This document shows, one piece after another, positions 1-9,648 of a stretch of 64,000 nucleotides of DNA. The position numbers and the translations under genes were made by a program. The DNA is taken from assembly GCF_018881505.1 (NCBI RefSeq), contig NZ_JACVQC010000001.1:2112650-2176649 (forward strand), given 5' to 3'. A model generated the notes under the pieces. That model was not told where the DNA came from, made no database searches, and worked only from the letters and a program-made list of their open reading frames with translations. Positions within the stretch are counted from its first letter, which is position 1, and each line of letters begins with the position of its first letter. Source of the stretch: Polynucleobacter sp. UK-Mo-2m-Kol15 (GTDB lineage Bacteria; Pseudomonadota; Gammaproteobacteria; Burkholderiales; Burkholderiaceae).

Positions 1-1143
1 GGAGCCCTGAATCGCTGCACCAACCGCGACCGCTTCGTCTGGGTTCACATCCTTACGCGGATCTTTGCCAAAAATTGCTTTTACCTTGTCCTGAACAGCA
101 GGCATACGAGTCTGACCGCCAACCAAAATCACGTCGTCAATATCAGCCACATTCACACCGGCATCCTTAATTGCAGTTAAGCAAGGACCAGCTGTACGGT
201 TAATCAACTCCTCTACCAAAGACTCCAACTTAGCGCGGGTCAACTTCAAGTTCAAATGCTTAGGGCCGCCTGCATCTGCAGTAACGTAAGGCAAGTTAAT
301 TTCAGTTTGCTGTGCAGATGAGAGCTCGATCTTAGCTTTTTCAGCAGCGTCTTTCAAACGTTGCAATGCCAATACATCTTTACTCAAATCCACGCCTTGC
401 TCTTTTTTGAACTCAGCAATAATCCAGTCAATGATGCGTTGATCAAAATCCTCACCACCCAAGAAGGTGTCGCCGTTAGTAGAGAGCACTTCAAACTGCT
501 TCTCTCCATCCACGTTGGCAATTTCAATAATGGACACGTCAAATGTACCGCCGCCCAAGTCATATACAGCGATCTTACGATCCACTTTATCTTGCTTATC
601 CAATCCAAATGCCAATGCCGCTGCAGTTGGCTCATTGATGATGCGCTTCACATCTAAACCAGCGATCCGGCCTGCGTCTTTAGTTGCTTGACGTTGACTA
701 TCATTGAAATAAGCGGGAACAGTAATCACTGCTTCAGTGACTTCTTCACCAAGATAATCTTCGGCAGTCTTTTTCATTTTGCGCAGAATTTCTGCTGACA
801 CTTGTTGCGGCGCCATTTTTTTATCACGCGCTTCAACCCAAGCATCGCCGTTATCCGCTTGAATAATTTTGTAAGGCATTAAACCGATGTCTTTTTGCAC
901 TTCCGCATCAGTAAATTTACGCCCCATCAAACGCTTCACTGCATAAATGGTGTTTTTAGGATTCGTAACTGATTGGCGTTTTGCAGGCGCGCCAACCAAT
1001 ACTTCACCGTCTTCTACGTAGGCGATGATGGAGGGAGTTGTGCGACCGCCTTCAGCGTTCTCGACAACCTTAGGTGCATTGTTTTCAACAACGGAAACGC
1101 ACGAATTCGTGGTTCCCAAGTCAATTCCGATAATCTTTCCCAT
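1..1143 (-). CDS. dnaK: Molecular chaperone DnaK (Hsp70), N-terminal 381 residues; 3' end outside window
   Basis: ATP-dependent cytoplasmic Hsp70 chaperone that works with GrpE (next upstream gene) and DnaJ. The frame is open from the ATG at 1143 to the window edge, so only about 60% of a typical 640-residue DnaK is present: essentially the nucleotide-binding domain. Visible motifs are the phosphate-1 loop GIDLGTTNS (residues 6-14) and the phosphate-2 motif [10 protein letters not shown] (about residue 195). The gene is transcribed towards coordinate 1. It has its own RpoH-type promoter at 1206-1233 and is separated from grpE by a hairpin at 1245-1270, so it is probably induced independently of grpE. 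The family assignment is certain; the C-terminus cannot be assessed. Confidence 0.98.
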   Translation of the reverse strand, partial: MGKIIGIDLGTTNSCVSVVENNAPKVVENAEGGRTTPSIIAYVEDGEVLVGAPAKRQSVTNPKNTIYAVKRLMGRKFTDAEVQKDIGLMPYKIIQADNGDAWVEARDKKMAPQQVSAEILRKMKKTAEDYLGEEVTEAVITVPAYFNDSQRQATKDAGRIAGLDVKRIINEPTAAALAFGLDKQDKVDRKIAVYDLGGGTFDVSIIEIANVDGEKQFEVLSTNGDTFLGGEDFDQRIIDWIIAEFKKEQGVDLSKDVLALQRLKDAAEKAKIELSSAQQTEINLPYVTADAGGPKHLNLKLTRAKLESLVEELINRTAGPCLTAIKDAGVNVADIDDVILVGGQTRMPAVQDKVKAIFGKDPRKDVNPDEAVAVGAAIQGS

Positions 1144-1205
1144 AATGGCTCCAAAAATTAAGTTATGTGTAATCTCGTCAAACTGCGAATAAATCGATAT
1201 TCAAT

Positions 1206-1233
1206 AAATGGGGTCGAAAAGAGCTATTTCAAG
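1206..1233 (-). promoter_or_regulatory. RpoH (sigma-32) heat-shock promoter of dnaK
   Basis: On the minus strand, CTTGAAA (1233-1227) is followed after 13 nt by CCCCATTT (1213-1206). This matches the enterobacterial sigma-32 consensus CTTGAAA-N13-15-CCCCATNT at every specified base. The -10 lies about 60 nt upstream of the dnaK ATG. No CIRCE operator lies between it and dnaK. The match is seen directly; activity is inferred. Confidence 0.88.
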
Positions 1234-1244
1234 GGCTAATAAGC

Positions 1245-1270
1245 AAAAAAGGCAGAAATCTGCCTTTTTT
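1245..1270 (-). terminator. Rho-independent terminator-like hairpin between grpE and dnaK
   Basis: Perfect inverted repeat with a 12-bp stem: AAAAAAGGCAGA, a 2-nt loop, TCTGCCTTTTTT. The A/T tracts on both sides make it bidirectional in principle. On the minus strand it lies 46 nt after the grpE stop and just upstream of the dnaK promoter, so it would end or attenuate grpE transcripts before dnaK. Confidence 0.8.
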
Positions 1271-1315
1271 AGCCCGCTTTTTGTTAAAAATCCCCTGGTT
1301 TAGGGGTTTTATAGC

Positions 1316-1876
1316 TTATTTAGGTGCGCTCACAGTGACTAAGGCAGGGCGCAGGATACGGTCCGCAATCGAATAGCCCCTCTGAAGCACTGAAACTACG
1401 GTATTGGCCTCTTGCTCTGAGGGCACTGAAGCAATCGCCTGGTGGTGGTGAGGATCAAACTTGTCGCCAATGGCAGGATTAATCTCAGTCATGCGACCTT
1501 TTTCAAAGGCTGAAAGTAGCTGCTTGAGGGTGATTTCTAGGCCCTCTTTAAACGCTTTAGCATCCACCGCTTCTGCGTTCAGAGCTGCATACAAGCTATC
1601 CGTTACTGGCACAAGATGCTCAGCAAAACTTTCAATCGCAAACTTATGCGCCTTAGAGACATCTTCAGCAGCGCGGCGACGAATGTTTTCACCTTCAGCT
1701 TTTGAGCGAAGATAGTTATCTTGCATCTCTGTTAACTTTTGATTTAACTCAGCAATTTCTTGCTCCGGTGTCTTTACTTCGGCATCTGCAGGAACCGCAT
1801 CGGCACCGCCCTCAGCCTGAGAATCGGCGGCAATATTTTCCTGCTCAGGAGATGGATTTTGATTATCTTGGGTCAT
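1316..1876 (-). CDS. grpE: Nucleotide exchange factor GrpE
   Basis: GrpE releases ADP from DnaK and acts as a thermosensor in the Hsp70 cycle. The 186-residue product has a disordered, acidic N-terminus (about 1-40, rich in E, A and Q). A long helical segment with heptad character follows (about 40-100, including [20 protein letters not shown]). The C-terminal beta domain contains the HHHQAIASV region and ends in the family-typical RGY...[11 protein letters not shown]. The length is normal for betaproteobacteria. The ATG at 1876 lies 44 nt downstream of an RpoH-type -10. It sits between hemH (upstream) and dnaK (downstream), a common beta-proteobacterial order. Confidence 0.97.
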   Translation of the reverse strand: MTQDNQNPSPEQENIAADSQAEGGADAVPADAEVKTPEQEIAELNQKLTEMQDNYLRSKAEGENIRRRAAEDVSKAHKFAIESFAEHLVPVTDSLYAALNAEAVDAKAFKEGLEITLKQLLSAFEKGRMTEINPAIGDKFDPHHHQAIASVPSEQEANTVVSVLQRGYSIADRILRPALVTVSAPK

Positions 1877-1919
1877 GGGTACAAATTCACTTTTCTATCA
1901 GGATGTCTACTACTCAACA

Positions 1920-1947
1920 GTATGGGGCCGACTAAGGTAATTTCAAG
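1920..1947 (-). promoter_or_regulatory. RpoH (sigma-32) promoter of grpE
   Basis: On the minus strand, CTTGAAA (1947-1941) is separated by 13 nt from CCCCATAC (1927-1920), again an almost exact sigma-32 promoter with the same spacer as the dnaK promoter. The element begins only 12 nt past the hemH stop codon. Confidence 0.85.
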
Positions 1948-1958
1948 TGCAATGGAGT

Positions 1959-3053
1959 TTAAGCAATTTTGGCTTTTGCCAGCTCAGCTAGGCGATCACG
2001 TTCGTGCAATACTGCATCAGACTCTGCGCCTAAACTCCAGCCAGACAAATGCTGCTGGGCAATCTCGTACATGGCATCAATCCACTTTGGATTGCTATTT
2101 AGGCAAGGGATATAGCGGTAATCTTTGCCACCATGCTCCAAGAAAATCTCGCGCGCCTCCATGGCGATCTCTTCTAATGTCTCCAAGCAATCCGCCGGAA
2201 AACCTGGGCAAAAAATATCCACTCTTCTGCAGCCTTCTTTGCCTAACTTTTCAATCGTTGGAGCCGTGTAAGGCTTAAGCCACTCCGCCTTACCAAAACG
2301 AGATTGAAAGGTCACCAAATACTGTCCAGGCTCTAAGCCCAATGACTCACCCAGCAGACGTCCTGTTTTTAAGCACTCACAGTGGTATGGATCACCCTTC
2401 ATTAAATTACGTTTAGGCAAACCATGGAAAGACATCACAAGATAGTCGCCAGCAGCGAAATCTGGACGCCCATCTTTATCCCATGCGCCGAGCACTTGGT
2501 CGCGCAGTGCGGCAATATAGGCAGGGTTGTCGTGGTAATACTTTACCAATCGTAGCTCAGGTTGATTGCGCCAAGTTCCAAGAATACGAAACACCTCATC
2601 AAAACTAGAGGCAGTAGTTGTTGCTGAATACTGCGGATATAGTGGCAACAATAGAAGGCGCTCCATACCCTGAGCCTGTAGGGCTTCCAAGGCTTGCTGA
2701 GTGGAGGGCTCACCATAGCGCATCGCTAAATCTACCAACACCACTTCACCATGGTTAGCGAATTTTTCACCTAACTCTTTGGCTTGCAGGCGGGAGTAGT
2801 GCATTAATGGCGAACCTAATTTTGGCAACCAAATTGATGCATATTTCTTTGCGGACGCACTACTGCGAATTGGCAAAATAATAACGTTCAAAATGCACCA
2901 CCAAATAATGCGGGGGATTTCTACGACGCGTGGATCAGATAGAAATTCTTTGAGATAAACCCTCACCGCTTTAGCGGTTGGTGCGGAAGGCGTGCCTAAG
3001 TTCAGCAATAGCACTGCTGTCTTGGAGGGGCGTAAGTGGGGATTTTGATTCAA
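1959..3053 (-). CDS. hemH: Ferrochelatase
   Basis: Inserts Fe2+ into protoporphyrin IX, the last step of heme synthesis. The 364-residue protein starts with the typical beta-strand KTAVLLLNLGTPSAP (11-25). It carries the catalytic histidine motif MSFHGLPKR (His210) and the C-terminal PADCLETLEEI motif (about 288-298). No in-frame ATG precedes the conserved N-terminus. The most plausible start is the TTG at 3053, with a stop five codons upstream and a modest GGA-type ribosome binding site, so translation may be weak. It lies between hrcA and grpE; hemH in this heat-shock cluster is usual for the group and has no functional link that the sequence shows. Confidence 0.96.
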   Translation of the reverse strand: MNQNPHLRPSKTAVLLLNLGTPSAPTAKAVRVYLKEFLSDPRVVEIPRIIWWCILNVIILPIRSSASAKKYASIWLPKLGSPLMHYSRLQAKELGEKFANHGEVVLVDLAMRYGEPSTQQALEALQAQGMERLLLLPLYPQYSATTTASSFDEVFRILGTWRNQPELRLVKYYHDNPAYIAALRDQVLGAWDKDGRPDFAAGDYLVMSFHGLPKRNLMKGDPYHCECLKTGRLLGESLGLEPGQYLVTFQSRFGKAEWLKPYTAPTIEKLGKEGCRRVDIFCPGFPADCLETLEEIAMEAREIFLEHGGKDYRYIPCLNSNPKWIDAMYEIAQQHLSGWSLGAESDAVLHERDRLAELAKAKIA

Positions 3054-3097
3054 GGAAGATCCGTCTTAATTAAATGGGGGCTAAAAATATAGACTGC

Positions 3098-4111
3098 TTA
3101 TGAAGAGCTCAATGCGCCAGATAACAACTTAGAGGTAATGTCAACAATCGGAATCACCCGATCGTATGCCATGCGAGTGGGGCCAATCACACCGAGAGTT
3201 CCTACGATCTGACCATCTACGCTGTATGGCGCACTAATGACGGCGAGATCTTCATATGGTAGTAAATCACTTTCACCACCAATAAAGATTTGAATGCCAT
3301 CGGCATGACTGGATACATCAAGCAACTGCATGAGAACCGATTTTTGCTCAAGCATATCGAACATCTTACGCAGCTTATCTAAATTGGTACTGAGATCACC
3401 AATATTAAGCAAGCGCCGCTCGCCTGATAGCAGCATATCGCCTTGACCCATACCGTAATCGCTCACGCCACTGTGCAAGGCCAAGGCCATTAAGCCAGAA
3501 ATATCAGTACGCAAGTTATCCAGATCGGAGGCAAGGTGTGCGCGTACCTCAGCAAAGCTCTTACCAGCGAACTGCGTATTGATGTAATTACCCGCCTCCA
3601 CTAACTGGCTTGGGGTGTAGTCCTGCGTAGTGGGGAGAATGCGGTTTTGAACGTCGCCCTCTGGGGTCACCATAATGAGCAAGATCTTCCCTTCACCAAG
3701 CCTCAAGAACTCGATATGTTTAAACACTTGTGCCCGCTTAGGTGTCATTACCACCCCAGCAAAATGGGTCAAATTAGACAAAATTTGTGCGGCGGAGTTC
3801 AGCACCCTTTGTGGAGAATCTGGCAAAAGCCCTTTTTCCATCTCGCGAGTGGCAATTTCTTCTAGAGGGCGGACTGTCACCATCGTATCCACAAAGAGAC
3901 GGTAGCCTCTTGGGGTTGGAATACGGCCGGCTGAGGTATGGGGGCTAGTAACTAAGCCCATTTCCTCTAAATCAGCCATAACATTGCGAATTGTGGCCGC
4001 AGAAAGATCCAGCCCCGAGAATCGAGACAGGGTTCTTGAGCCAATAGGCTGCCCCTCTTCGATATAGCGCTCGATGAGGGTTTTTAGTAAGGCGCGTGAA
4101 CGATCATCCAT
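3098..4111 (-). CDS. hrcA: Heat-inducible transcription repressor HrcA
   Basis: HrcA binds the CIRCE inverted repeat and represses class I chaperone operons; its activity is monitored by GroESL. The 337-residue protein begins [26 protein letters not shown], the winged-helix DNA-binding region (about 1-80, with [30 protein letters not shown]). A GAF-like dimerisation core follows. The ATG at 4111 is 37 nt from the divergent nadK start. A good CIRCE site occurs in this same window upstream of groES (44909-44935), but none is visible before hrcA, grpE or dnaK. Confidence 0.97.
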   Translation of the reverse strand: MDDRSRALLKTLIERYIEEGQPIGSRTLSRFSGLDLSAATIRNVMADLEEMGLVTSPHTSAGRIPTPRGYRLFVDTMVTVRPLEEIATREMEKGLLPDSPQRVLNSAAQILSNLTHFAGVVMTPKRAQVFKHIEFLRLGEGKILLIMVTPEGDVQNRILPTTQDYTPSQLVEAGNYINTQFAGKSFAEVRAHLASDLDNLRTDISGLMALALHSGVSDYGMGQGDMLLSGERRLLNIGDLSTNLDKLRKMFDMLEQKSVLMQLLDVSSHADGIQIFIGGESDLLPYEDLAVISAPYSVDGQIVGTLGVIGPTRMAYDRVIPIVDITSKLLSGALSSS

Positions 4112-4148
4112 ATTTGAAGGGATTTTATGCGTATGGTTTAATCGTTAT

Positions 4149-5054
4149 ATGTTAAGCCCATCCCCAAATTCCAGCAAAAAGGCATTTAGCCGGGTTGCGC
4201 TTGTCGGCAAATATCAAGCTGACGGCATCCAAGAGCGCCTCAAGGACCTGGCGGCCCTTCTTCGCCAGCAAAATTGCGAAGTCTATGTCGAGAGCTCTAC
4301 CGCAAGCCATCTTGGGCTCACCGCCTTTCCCATCAAAAAAGTGGAGGAGTTCACTGACACCATAGATTTGGCGGTAGTTTTGGGGGGTGATGGCACGATG
4401 CTTGGCATTGGAAGGCAGCTTGCGGGCAGCAATGTCCCCTTAGTGGGCATCAATATGGGTCGATTAGGCTACATGACCGATATCCCCATTCAAAATGTTC
4501 AAACAGTCTTGCCGCAAATTATTACTGGCGAGTATGAGGCCGATACTAGAACATTATTGGATGCAGTAGTCATACGCAATGGCAAAAAGATTAACCAGGC
4601 TTTGGCTCTAAATGACGTAGTTGTAAATCGTTCCGGAATCTCTGGAATGGTCGAGCTGGCAGTGCGCGTCAATGGCTCATTTATGTACAACCAACGCTCT
4701 GATGGTTTGATTGTGTCGACCCCTACAGGCTCTACCGCTTACGCCCTATCAGCCGGCGGCCCCATTCTACATCCACGGGTAGCAGGAATCCTCTTGGTGC
4801 CAATTGCCCCACATTCCTTATCCAATCGCCCCATCGTATTGCCACAAGAGATTGTGGTCAGCATTGAGGTGGTTGATGGCAGAGAAGTCATTGTGAACTT
4901 TGATATGCAATCCCAAACCGATCTGCAAACAGGCGATACGATCGAAGTACGCCAGTCTGAGAAAACCATCACCCTACTTCACCCTCGCAGTCACAGTGAC
5001 TACAAAACCTTGCGAGAGAAGCTGCATTGGAATGAGTATCCCTCGACATTCTGA
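4149..5054 (+). CDS. nadK: NAD kinase
   Basis: Phosphorylates NAD+ to NADP+ in the cytoplasm. The 301-residue product has the diagnostic GGDGT motif (79-83), NDVV (155-158) and TPTGSTAY (191-198). The ATG at 4149 was chosen because the upstream in-frame codons would overlap the divergent hrcA and are not family-like; from this ATG the length matches beta-proteobacterial NadK. recN follows 26 nt downstream on the same strand, the usual nadK-recN pair. Confidence 0.97.
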   Translation: MLSPSPNSSKKAFSRVALVGKYQADGIQERLKDLAALLRQQNCEVYVESSTASHLGLTAFPIKKVEEFTDTIDLAVVLGGDGTMLGIGRQLAGSNVPLVGINMGRLGYMTDIPIQNVQTVLPQIITGEYEADTRTLLDAVVIRNGKKINQALALNDVVVNRSGISGMVELAVRVNGSFMYNQRSDGLIVSTPTGSTAYALSAGGPILHPRVAGILLVPIAPHSLSNRPIVLPQEIVVSIEVVDGREVIVNFDMQSQTDLQTGDTIEVRQSEKTITLLHPRSHSDYKTLREKLHWNEYPSTF

Positions 5055-5080
5055 TGTCGAATTTTTTGGTACGCTAAGGC

Positions 5081-6751
5081 ATGCTTCAAACACTTTCGCT
5101 TCGCGACTTTGTCATTGTTGATCAGCTAGAGCTAGAATTTTCCTCGGGCTTTACAGTCCTCACCGGTGAAACTGGTGCCGGTAAATCCATTCTTTTAGAT
5201 GCGCTCAGCTTGGTATTGGGTGAGCGTGCGGATAGCAGTCAGATCCGTGAGGGCTGCAACCGAGCAGAAATTAGCGCTCTTTTTCGGATTGATCGCCAAC
5301 AAATTGAGCATTTCAATCAATGGCTTGACGAACAAGGCTTCCCCACTGAAGATGAAGGACAAAGCCTGCTCCTGAAAAGAACTATAGAGGCTAGCGGCAG
5401 AAGCCGCGCCTTTATTAATGGCAGCGTAGCAACCTTAGCGCAGCTGCGTGAGGCGGGTGATCAGCTGGTAGATATTCATGGGCAACATGCACATCAACTA
5501 TTACTTAAAGGTGGTGCGCAGCGTGCACTTCTCGATCGCCATGCGAATCATTTGGATCTTGTTGCAGAGATTTCTCTATTATTTAAAACCCTGAGTGAAT
5601 CACGTCGTAAATTAGAGCAAGCTGAAAATGCTGGGCAAGATATTGAGCGTGAGCGTGAGCGCCTAGAATGGCAATTAGAGGAGCTCACTGAACTCTCCCC
5701 ACAAGAAGGTGAATGGACTGCAATTCAGAGTGAGCATGCTCGCCTAGCGAATGGCGCAAAAATTATTAGTGGCTGCCAAGAGGCAATTGATGTACTGAGC
5801 GACTCAGACAATTCGGTGGAGTCCATTCTTTCTAAAGCCAGCTCTAATGTGACTGCACTGGCAGAACATGACTCCGCACTAAGCGATATTAGCCAAGCAT
5901 TAGAGTCGGCACAAATTCAAATAGATGAGGCGGTACATACCCTCAATCGATATTTACAAAAACTGGACTTAGATCCTGCACGCCTCAGTGAAGTAGAGGA
6001 GCGCATGCAAGCCCTCCATAGCGCAGCCAGAAAATACCGTACTGAAGCAGATGAATTACCAAAGCTACTTCTTGACACCACCGAGCGTTTAGAGGCCCTA
6101 ACGGCCTCGCAAAATATCGAGGCTTTACGTGAGAAGGTGAAGCAAGAAGAGCTTGTCTACCTCAAGCAAGCCAAGCAGCTCTCACAAAAACGTAAAAAGG
6201 CGGCAGTAGATTTGGGCAAGCAAGTTACTGCCGCAATGCAAGATTTATCGATGGCGGGTGGACAACTCGATATAGCTCTGCTGCCTTTGGCCGAAGGCGG
6301 TGCCAATGGACTTGAGCAAATTGAATTCTTGGTTGCAGGCCATGTCGGTAGTACCCCACGCCCTCTAGCGAAAGTAGCCTCTGGCGGTGAGTTGGCTCGC
6401 ATTAGCCTAGCCATTAGCGTAATCACAAGCAAAGCCTCCTTTACACCAACCCTCATATTTGATGAGGTGGATGCAGGTATTGGGGGCGCTGTTGCAGAGA
6501 CCGTTGGAAAATTATTGCGCCAACTTGGTGAGTCACATCAAATTCTTTGTGTAACCCATTTGCCACAAGTAGCAGCGCAAGGTAATCACCACCTGAAAGT
6601 CAGCAAATCACATGCGGGGGATAAAACTCTCTCCCAGGTTATACCGCTAGGAAGAGCTGAGCGAGTTGAAGAAATTGCTCGCATGCTAGGAGGAACGACT
6701 CTTACCGATACTACACGTCGCCATGCTCGAGAGCTCTTAGAGTCAAACTAA
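5081..6751 (+). CDS. recN: DNA repair ATPase RecN
   Basis: SMC-like ATPase involved in double-strand break repair. The 556-residue protein has Walker A GETGAGKS (29-36), a long coiled-coil middle (about 150-370, with heptad-rich ERERERLEWQLEELTEL) and a C-terminal ABC signature plus Walker B region (ASGGELARI, then LIFDEVDAGIGG, about 430-472). The length is normal. It is convergent with glnE, with only 5 nt between the stop codons. No LexA box was recognised upstream. Confidence 0.97.
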   Translation: MLQTLSLRDFVIVDQLELEFSSGFTVLTGETGAGKSILLDALSLVLGERADSSQIREGCNRAEISALFRIDRQQIEHFNQWLDEQGFPTEDEGQSLLLKRTIEASGRSRAFINGSVATLAQLREAGDQLVDIHGQHAHQLLLKGGAQRALLDRHANHLDLVAEISLLFKTLSESRRKLEQAENAGQDIERERERLEWQLEELTELSPQEGEWTAIQSEHARLANGAKIISGCQEAIDVLSDSDNSVESILSKASSNVTALAEHDSALSDISQALESAQIQIDEAVHTLNRYLQKLDLDPARLSEVEERMQALHSAARKYRTEADELPKLLLDTTERLEALTASQNIEALREKVKQEELVYLKQAKQLSQKRKKAAVDLGKQVTAAMQDLSMAGGQLDIALLPLAEGGANGLEQIEFLVAGHVGSTPRPLAKVASGGELARISLAISVITSKASFTPTLIFDEVDAGIGGAVAETVGKLLRQLGESHQILCVTHLPQVAAQGNHHLKVSKSHAGDKTLSQVIPLGRAERVEEIARMLGGTTLTDTTRRHARELLESN

Positions 6752-6756
6752 TTTTT

Positions 6757-9570
6757 TCAAGCATCTGAAGGGGCAAGAAAAATTTCTTGCCATAAAGCCA
6801 GCACCACCTCTCTTGCTTCTATCAGTTGAGGTTCAATCCCCAAATCTACCCGAGTCTTTTCTGCGCCATCTAAACGCAAGCGATGTTGACGCGCTCGGAG
6901 CAAGCGATATGCATCTCCCACCTGAAGAGCTATTGAGGCTTGAATTAAGCCCGCTGCGCCAGCAATTCTTAGCAAGGCAATATTTCCCAAGTTACCAATC
7001 AATTGTGGATAGGTGTTTGAAAATGCTAAGACTAAAAATTGCACGATAAATTCAATATCAACCATACCGCCAGCATCATGCTTTAAATCAAAATCGGCGC
7101 TAGGATTTGGATGTCCGGCATGAACCTTACGACGCATTTCTAAAATCTCATGGCGTAGCACATCTACATCACGATCCTGACTTAAAACCTCAAAACGAAC
7201 ACCGTCAAAGAATTCGCCGACGATTCTTGACCCAGCCGAGAATCTTGCTCGGGTTAAAGCTTGGTGCTCCCAAACCCATGCAGCGTTATCACCCTCGCGC
7301 AGTTGGTATTTCATAAACGCATTAGCATTGGTTACTAAAAATCCTGCCGAGCCATTTGGACGAAGACGGGTATCAATTTCAAACAAGGTGCCAGTCGATG
7401 TGTAAGCAGTTAACCAGTTAATCATTCGTTTAGCCAGTAAGGCATAAATTTCTTGAGCCGCAAAATCGGATTCTTTGGCTTGATATAAAAAAACCAGGTC
7501 TAAGTCAGAGGCATATCCCAATTCTTTGCCGCCCAACTTTCCATAAGAGATCACAGCAAATAGCGGGACATCTGGAGGTAAATCAAATTTCTTAGCAACA
7601 CCAGGCCAAACACGCTCAAAGGTAGTCTGTAATATTAAGTCTGCTAAGGCAGATAAATGATCGCTCACTTTCTCCACAGAAAGCTCTTGATCAACTCCAA
7701 TTCCCAAGTCGGCTAGCAAAGTGATAAAGGTTTCAGTGTGATGAGTAACGCGCAGAATATCCATTGCCTGCTCTGAGCCATCACCATCCGCCATCACGTC
7801 ATCAAGACGCATATCTAAAGTCGCCTTTACTTCACGCCAATACTGCTCGGGGTCTTCAATTAGCGCCTTTTCAGTACGCGAGTTGAGTAAGTAATCCAAC
7901 AAATGGGGATGCCGAGTTAAATATTCTGCACCCCATTGAGAGGCTTTAAGTAAAGCCAAAACATTAAATAGTGCCTGAGGGTACTCCGACAAAATCGATA
8001 GATAGGCGCTACGTCGAGCAACTGCCTCCAATAAATCAAAGAAACGTAGCAATGCCTGATCTGCACTAATGGCAGTAGGTGGATCTACTTGCAAGCCGTC
8101 CGCAGCTTTGCGAATGAGATTGTTGAAAATGATTCTACTTTTCTCTGGTAACTGCCTTTGCTTGGAGCTATCAGTCCAGGCTAACCAACGTGCCACAGAC
8201 TGTGGGAAAAGGCTATCGTTAGGCTCCCACCCAGCTGGCAATGAAGTATTGTCGAGGCGTGCAGCATCATCGAGCACAAAAGCTTTTTCAAAATACTGAG
8301 CTACCGAGAGTTGGTATTTGTCGAGTTCGGATAAAAAGGTAGCCTGATCTTGAATTTGATTGGGGCCGAGCATGCTTGCAGCTAAGCGAGAGCGAGCATC
8401 TGCATCTTCAGGAAGATAGTGTGTCTGCTGGTCTTCCCACACCTGAATACGATGCTCTAAGTTTCGCAAGTAAACATAGGCCGCCTTCAGATCGTCAACT
8501 TCTGCTGTGGGCAAAATACCCTGGCGCTTTACCAAATCCAATACTTCAAGGGTGGGTCGAATACGAAAGCGAGGATCTGTGCCACCACGCATTAACTGAA
8601 ACATTTGCGCTAAGAACTCAATTTCACGTATACCGCCACGACCCAACTTAATATCCCGAGATCGGCCATGATGATTGGATGAGCGCTTCTCAGCTTCATG
8701 CTGTATCTGCGCATGTAATTCGCGAATGGAGGCAACCACACCGTAATCTAAATGGCGACGATAGACAAAGGGGCGAATAAGTTGATCGAGCTCCCTCTCG
8801 CAATAGGCAAAGGCGGCTGATTCTGGCAAGGGTGAAATTAATCTACCCTTGATCCAAGCATAGCGCTCCCACTCTCTACCCTGCACCAACAGATACTCCT
8901 CAAGCATGTCAAGACTACAAACTAGGGGGCCGGAATCTCCATTGGGCCTGAGGCGCATATCCACCCGAAATACAAAACCATTTGCATCGTGCTCTGCCAA
9001 TAGTTTGATTAAGCGCTTGCCCATTCGACTAAACCACTCGTGATAAGACAAGCTTTTAGGCCCATCCTGAGTATCGCCCTCATGCTCATACAAAAAGATG
9101 AGGTCGATATCAGAAGACAGGTTGAGTTCTAAGCCACCCAGCTTACCCATACCCACGACCATTAAAGGCATTTCGGAATCTGTGACCTTGCTCCATGGGA
9201 TACCAAAGCGACGCTGGAGGTCTACGCGAATATAGGCAATGGATAGGGCCACCACCTCCTCGGCAAAATGACTTAAGCCATGCGTCACCTCACTGAGATC
9301 AGCCATACCATTGAGGTCTCGGAAGGCAATCCAGAGCATCAGACGTTGTCTTGCGAGCCTCAAATCCGCCATAAATTGAGCCTCATCCTGCTCCGGAATA
9401 GCCAAAGCATCCTGACAGGGTCTTAATAAATCCCGAATGCCAGCAATATCGACTTTATGAGCGCCCTGAGACTGCAGCCAATCCACCCACTCAGGTCGAG
9501 AATTCAGCCAGCGCTGAGCATAGCTGGAGTGATGCTTTAAAAATTCAATCTGGGTAGCAAAATCGGTCAT
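6757..9570 (-). CDS. glnE: Bifunctional glutamine synthetase adenylyltransferase/deadenylyltransferase
   Basis: Controls nitrogen assimilation by adenylylating and deadenylylating GlnA in response to PII. The 937-residue protein contains two nucleotidyltransferase domains with the expected signatures: GMGKLGGLELNLSSDIDL in the N-terminal half (about 140-157, Asp154 and Asp156) and SYGKLGGKELGYASDLDL in the C-terminal half (around residue 690). Each is followed by an RLRPNG motif. The size is close to that of E. coli GlnE. It is a single gene divergent from yhdP, and all catalytic Asp pairs appear intact. Confidence 0.97.
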   Translation of the reverse strand: MTDFATQIEFLKHHSSYAQRWLNSRPEWVDWLQSQGAHKVDIAGIRDLLRPCQDALAIPEQDEAQFMADLRLARQRLMLWIAFRDLNGMADLSEVTHGLSHFAEEVVALSIAYIRVDLQRRFGIPWSKVTDSEMPLMVVGMGKLGGLELNLSSDIDLIFLYEHEGDTQDGPKSLSYHEWFSRMGKRLIKLLAEHDANGFVFRVDMRLRPNGDSGPLVCSLDMLEEYLLVQGREWERYAWIKGRLISPLPESAAFAYCERELDQLIRPFVYRRHLDYGVVASIRELHAQIQHEAEKRSSNHHGRSRDIKLGRGGIREIEFLAQMFQLMRGGTDPRFRIRPTLEVLDLVKRQGILPTAEVDDLKAAYVYLRNLEHRIQVWEDQQTHYLPEDADARSRLAASMLGPNQIQDQATFLSELDKYQLSVAQYFEKAFVLDDAARLDNTSLPAGWEPNDSLFPQSVARWLAWTDSSKQRQLPEKSRIIFNNLIRKAADGLQVDPPTAISADQALLRFFDLLEAVARRSAYLSILSEYPQALFNVLALLKASQWGAEYLTRHPHLLDYLLNSRTEKALIEDPEQYWREVKATLDMRLDDVMADGDGSEQAMDILRVTHHTETFITLLADLGIGVDQELSVEKVSDHLSALADLILQTTFERVWPGVAKKFDLPPDVPLFAVISYGKLGGKELGYASDLDLVFLYQAKESDFAAQEIYALLAKRMINWLTAYTSTGTLFEIDTRLRPNGSAGFLVTNANAFMKYQLREGDNAAWVWEHQALTRARFSAGSRIVGEFFDGVRFEVLSQDRDVDVLRHEILEMRRKVHAGHPNPSADFDLKHDAGGMVDIEFIVQFLVLAFSNTYPQLIGNLGNIALLRIAGAAGLIQASIALQVGDAYRLLRARQHRLRLDGAEKTRVDLGIEPQLIEAREVVLALWQEIFLAPSDA

Positions 9571-9648
9571 TTCTCCATCTTAATCCGACTCTAGACTGAA
9601 ACCACAGAAGCTTGGCGATCAACCAAATGCTGAACGATAATAGAGCCT

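Noticed and set aside
361..1161. Open frames on both strands within the dnaK region
   Set aside because: They overlap the intact dnaK reading frame, which is open to the window edge and carries clear Hsp70 motifs.
6820..6850. GGTTCAATCC-like string suggesting a tRNA T-arm
   Set aside because: It lies inside the glnE coding sequence and no cloverleaf can be formed around it.
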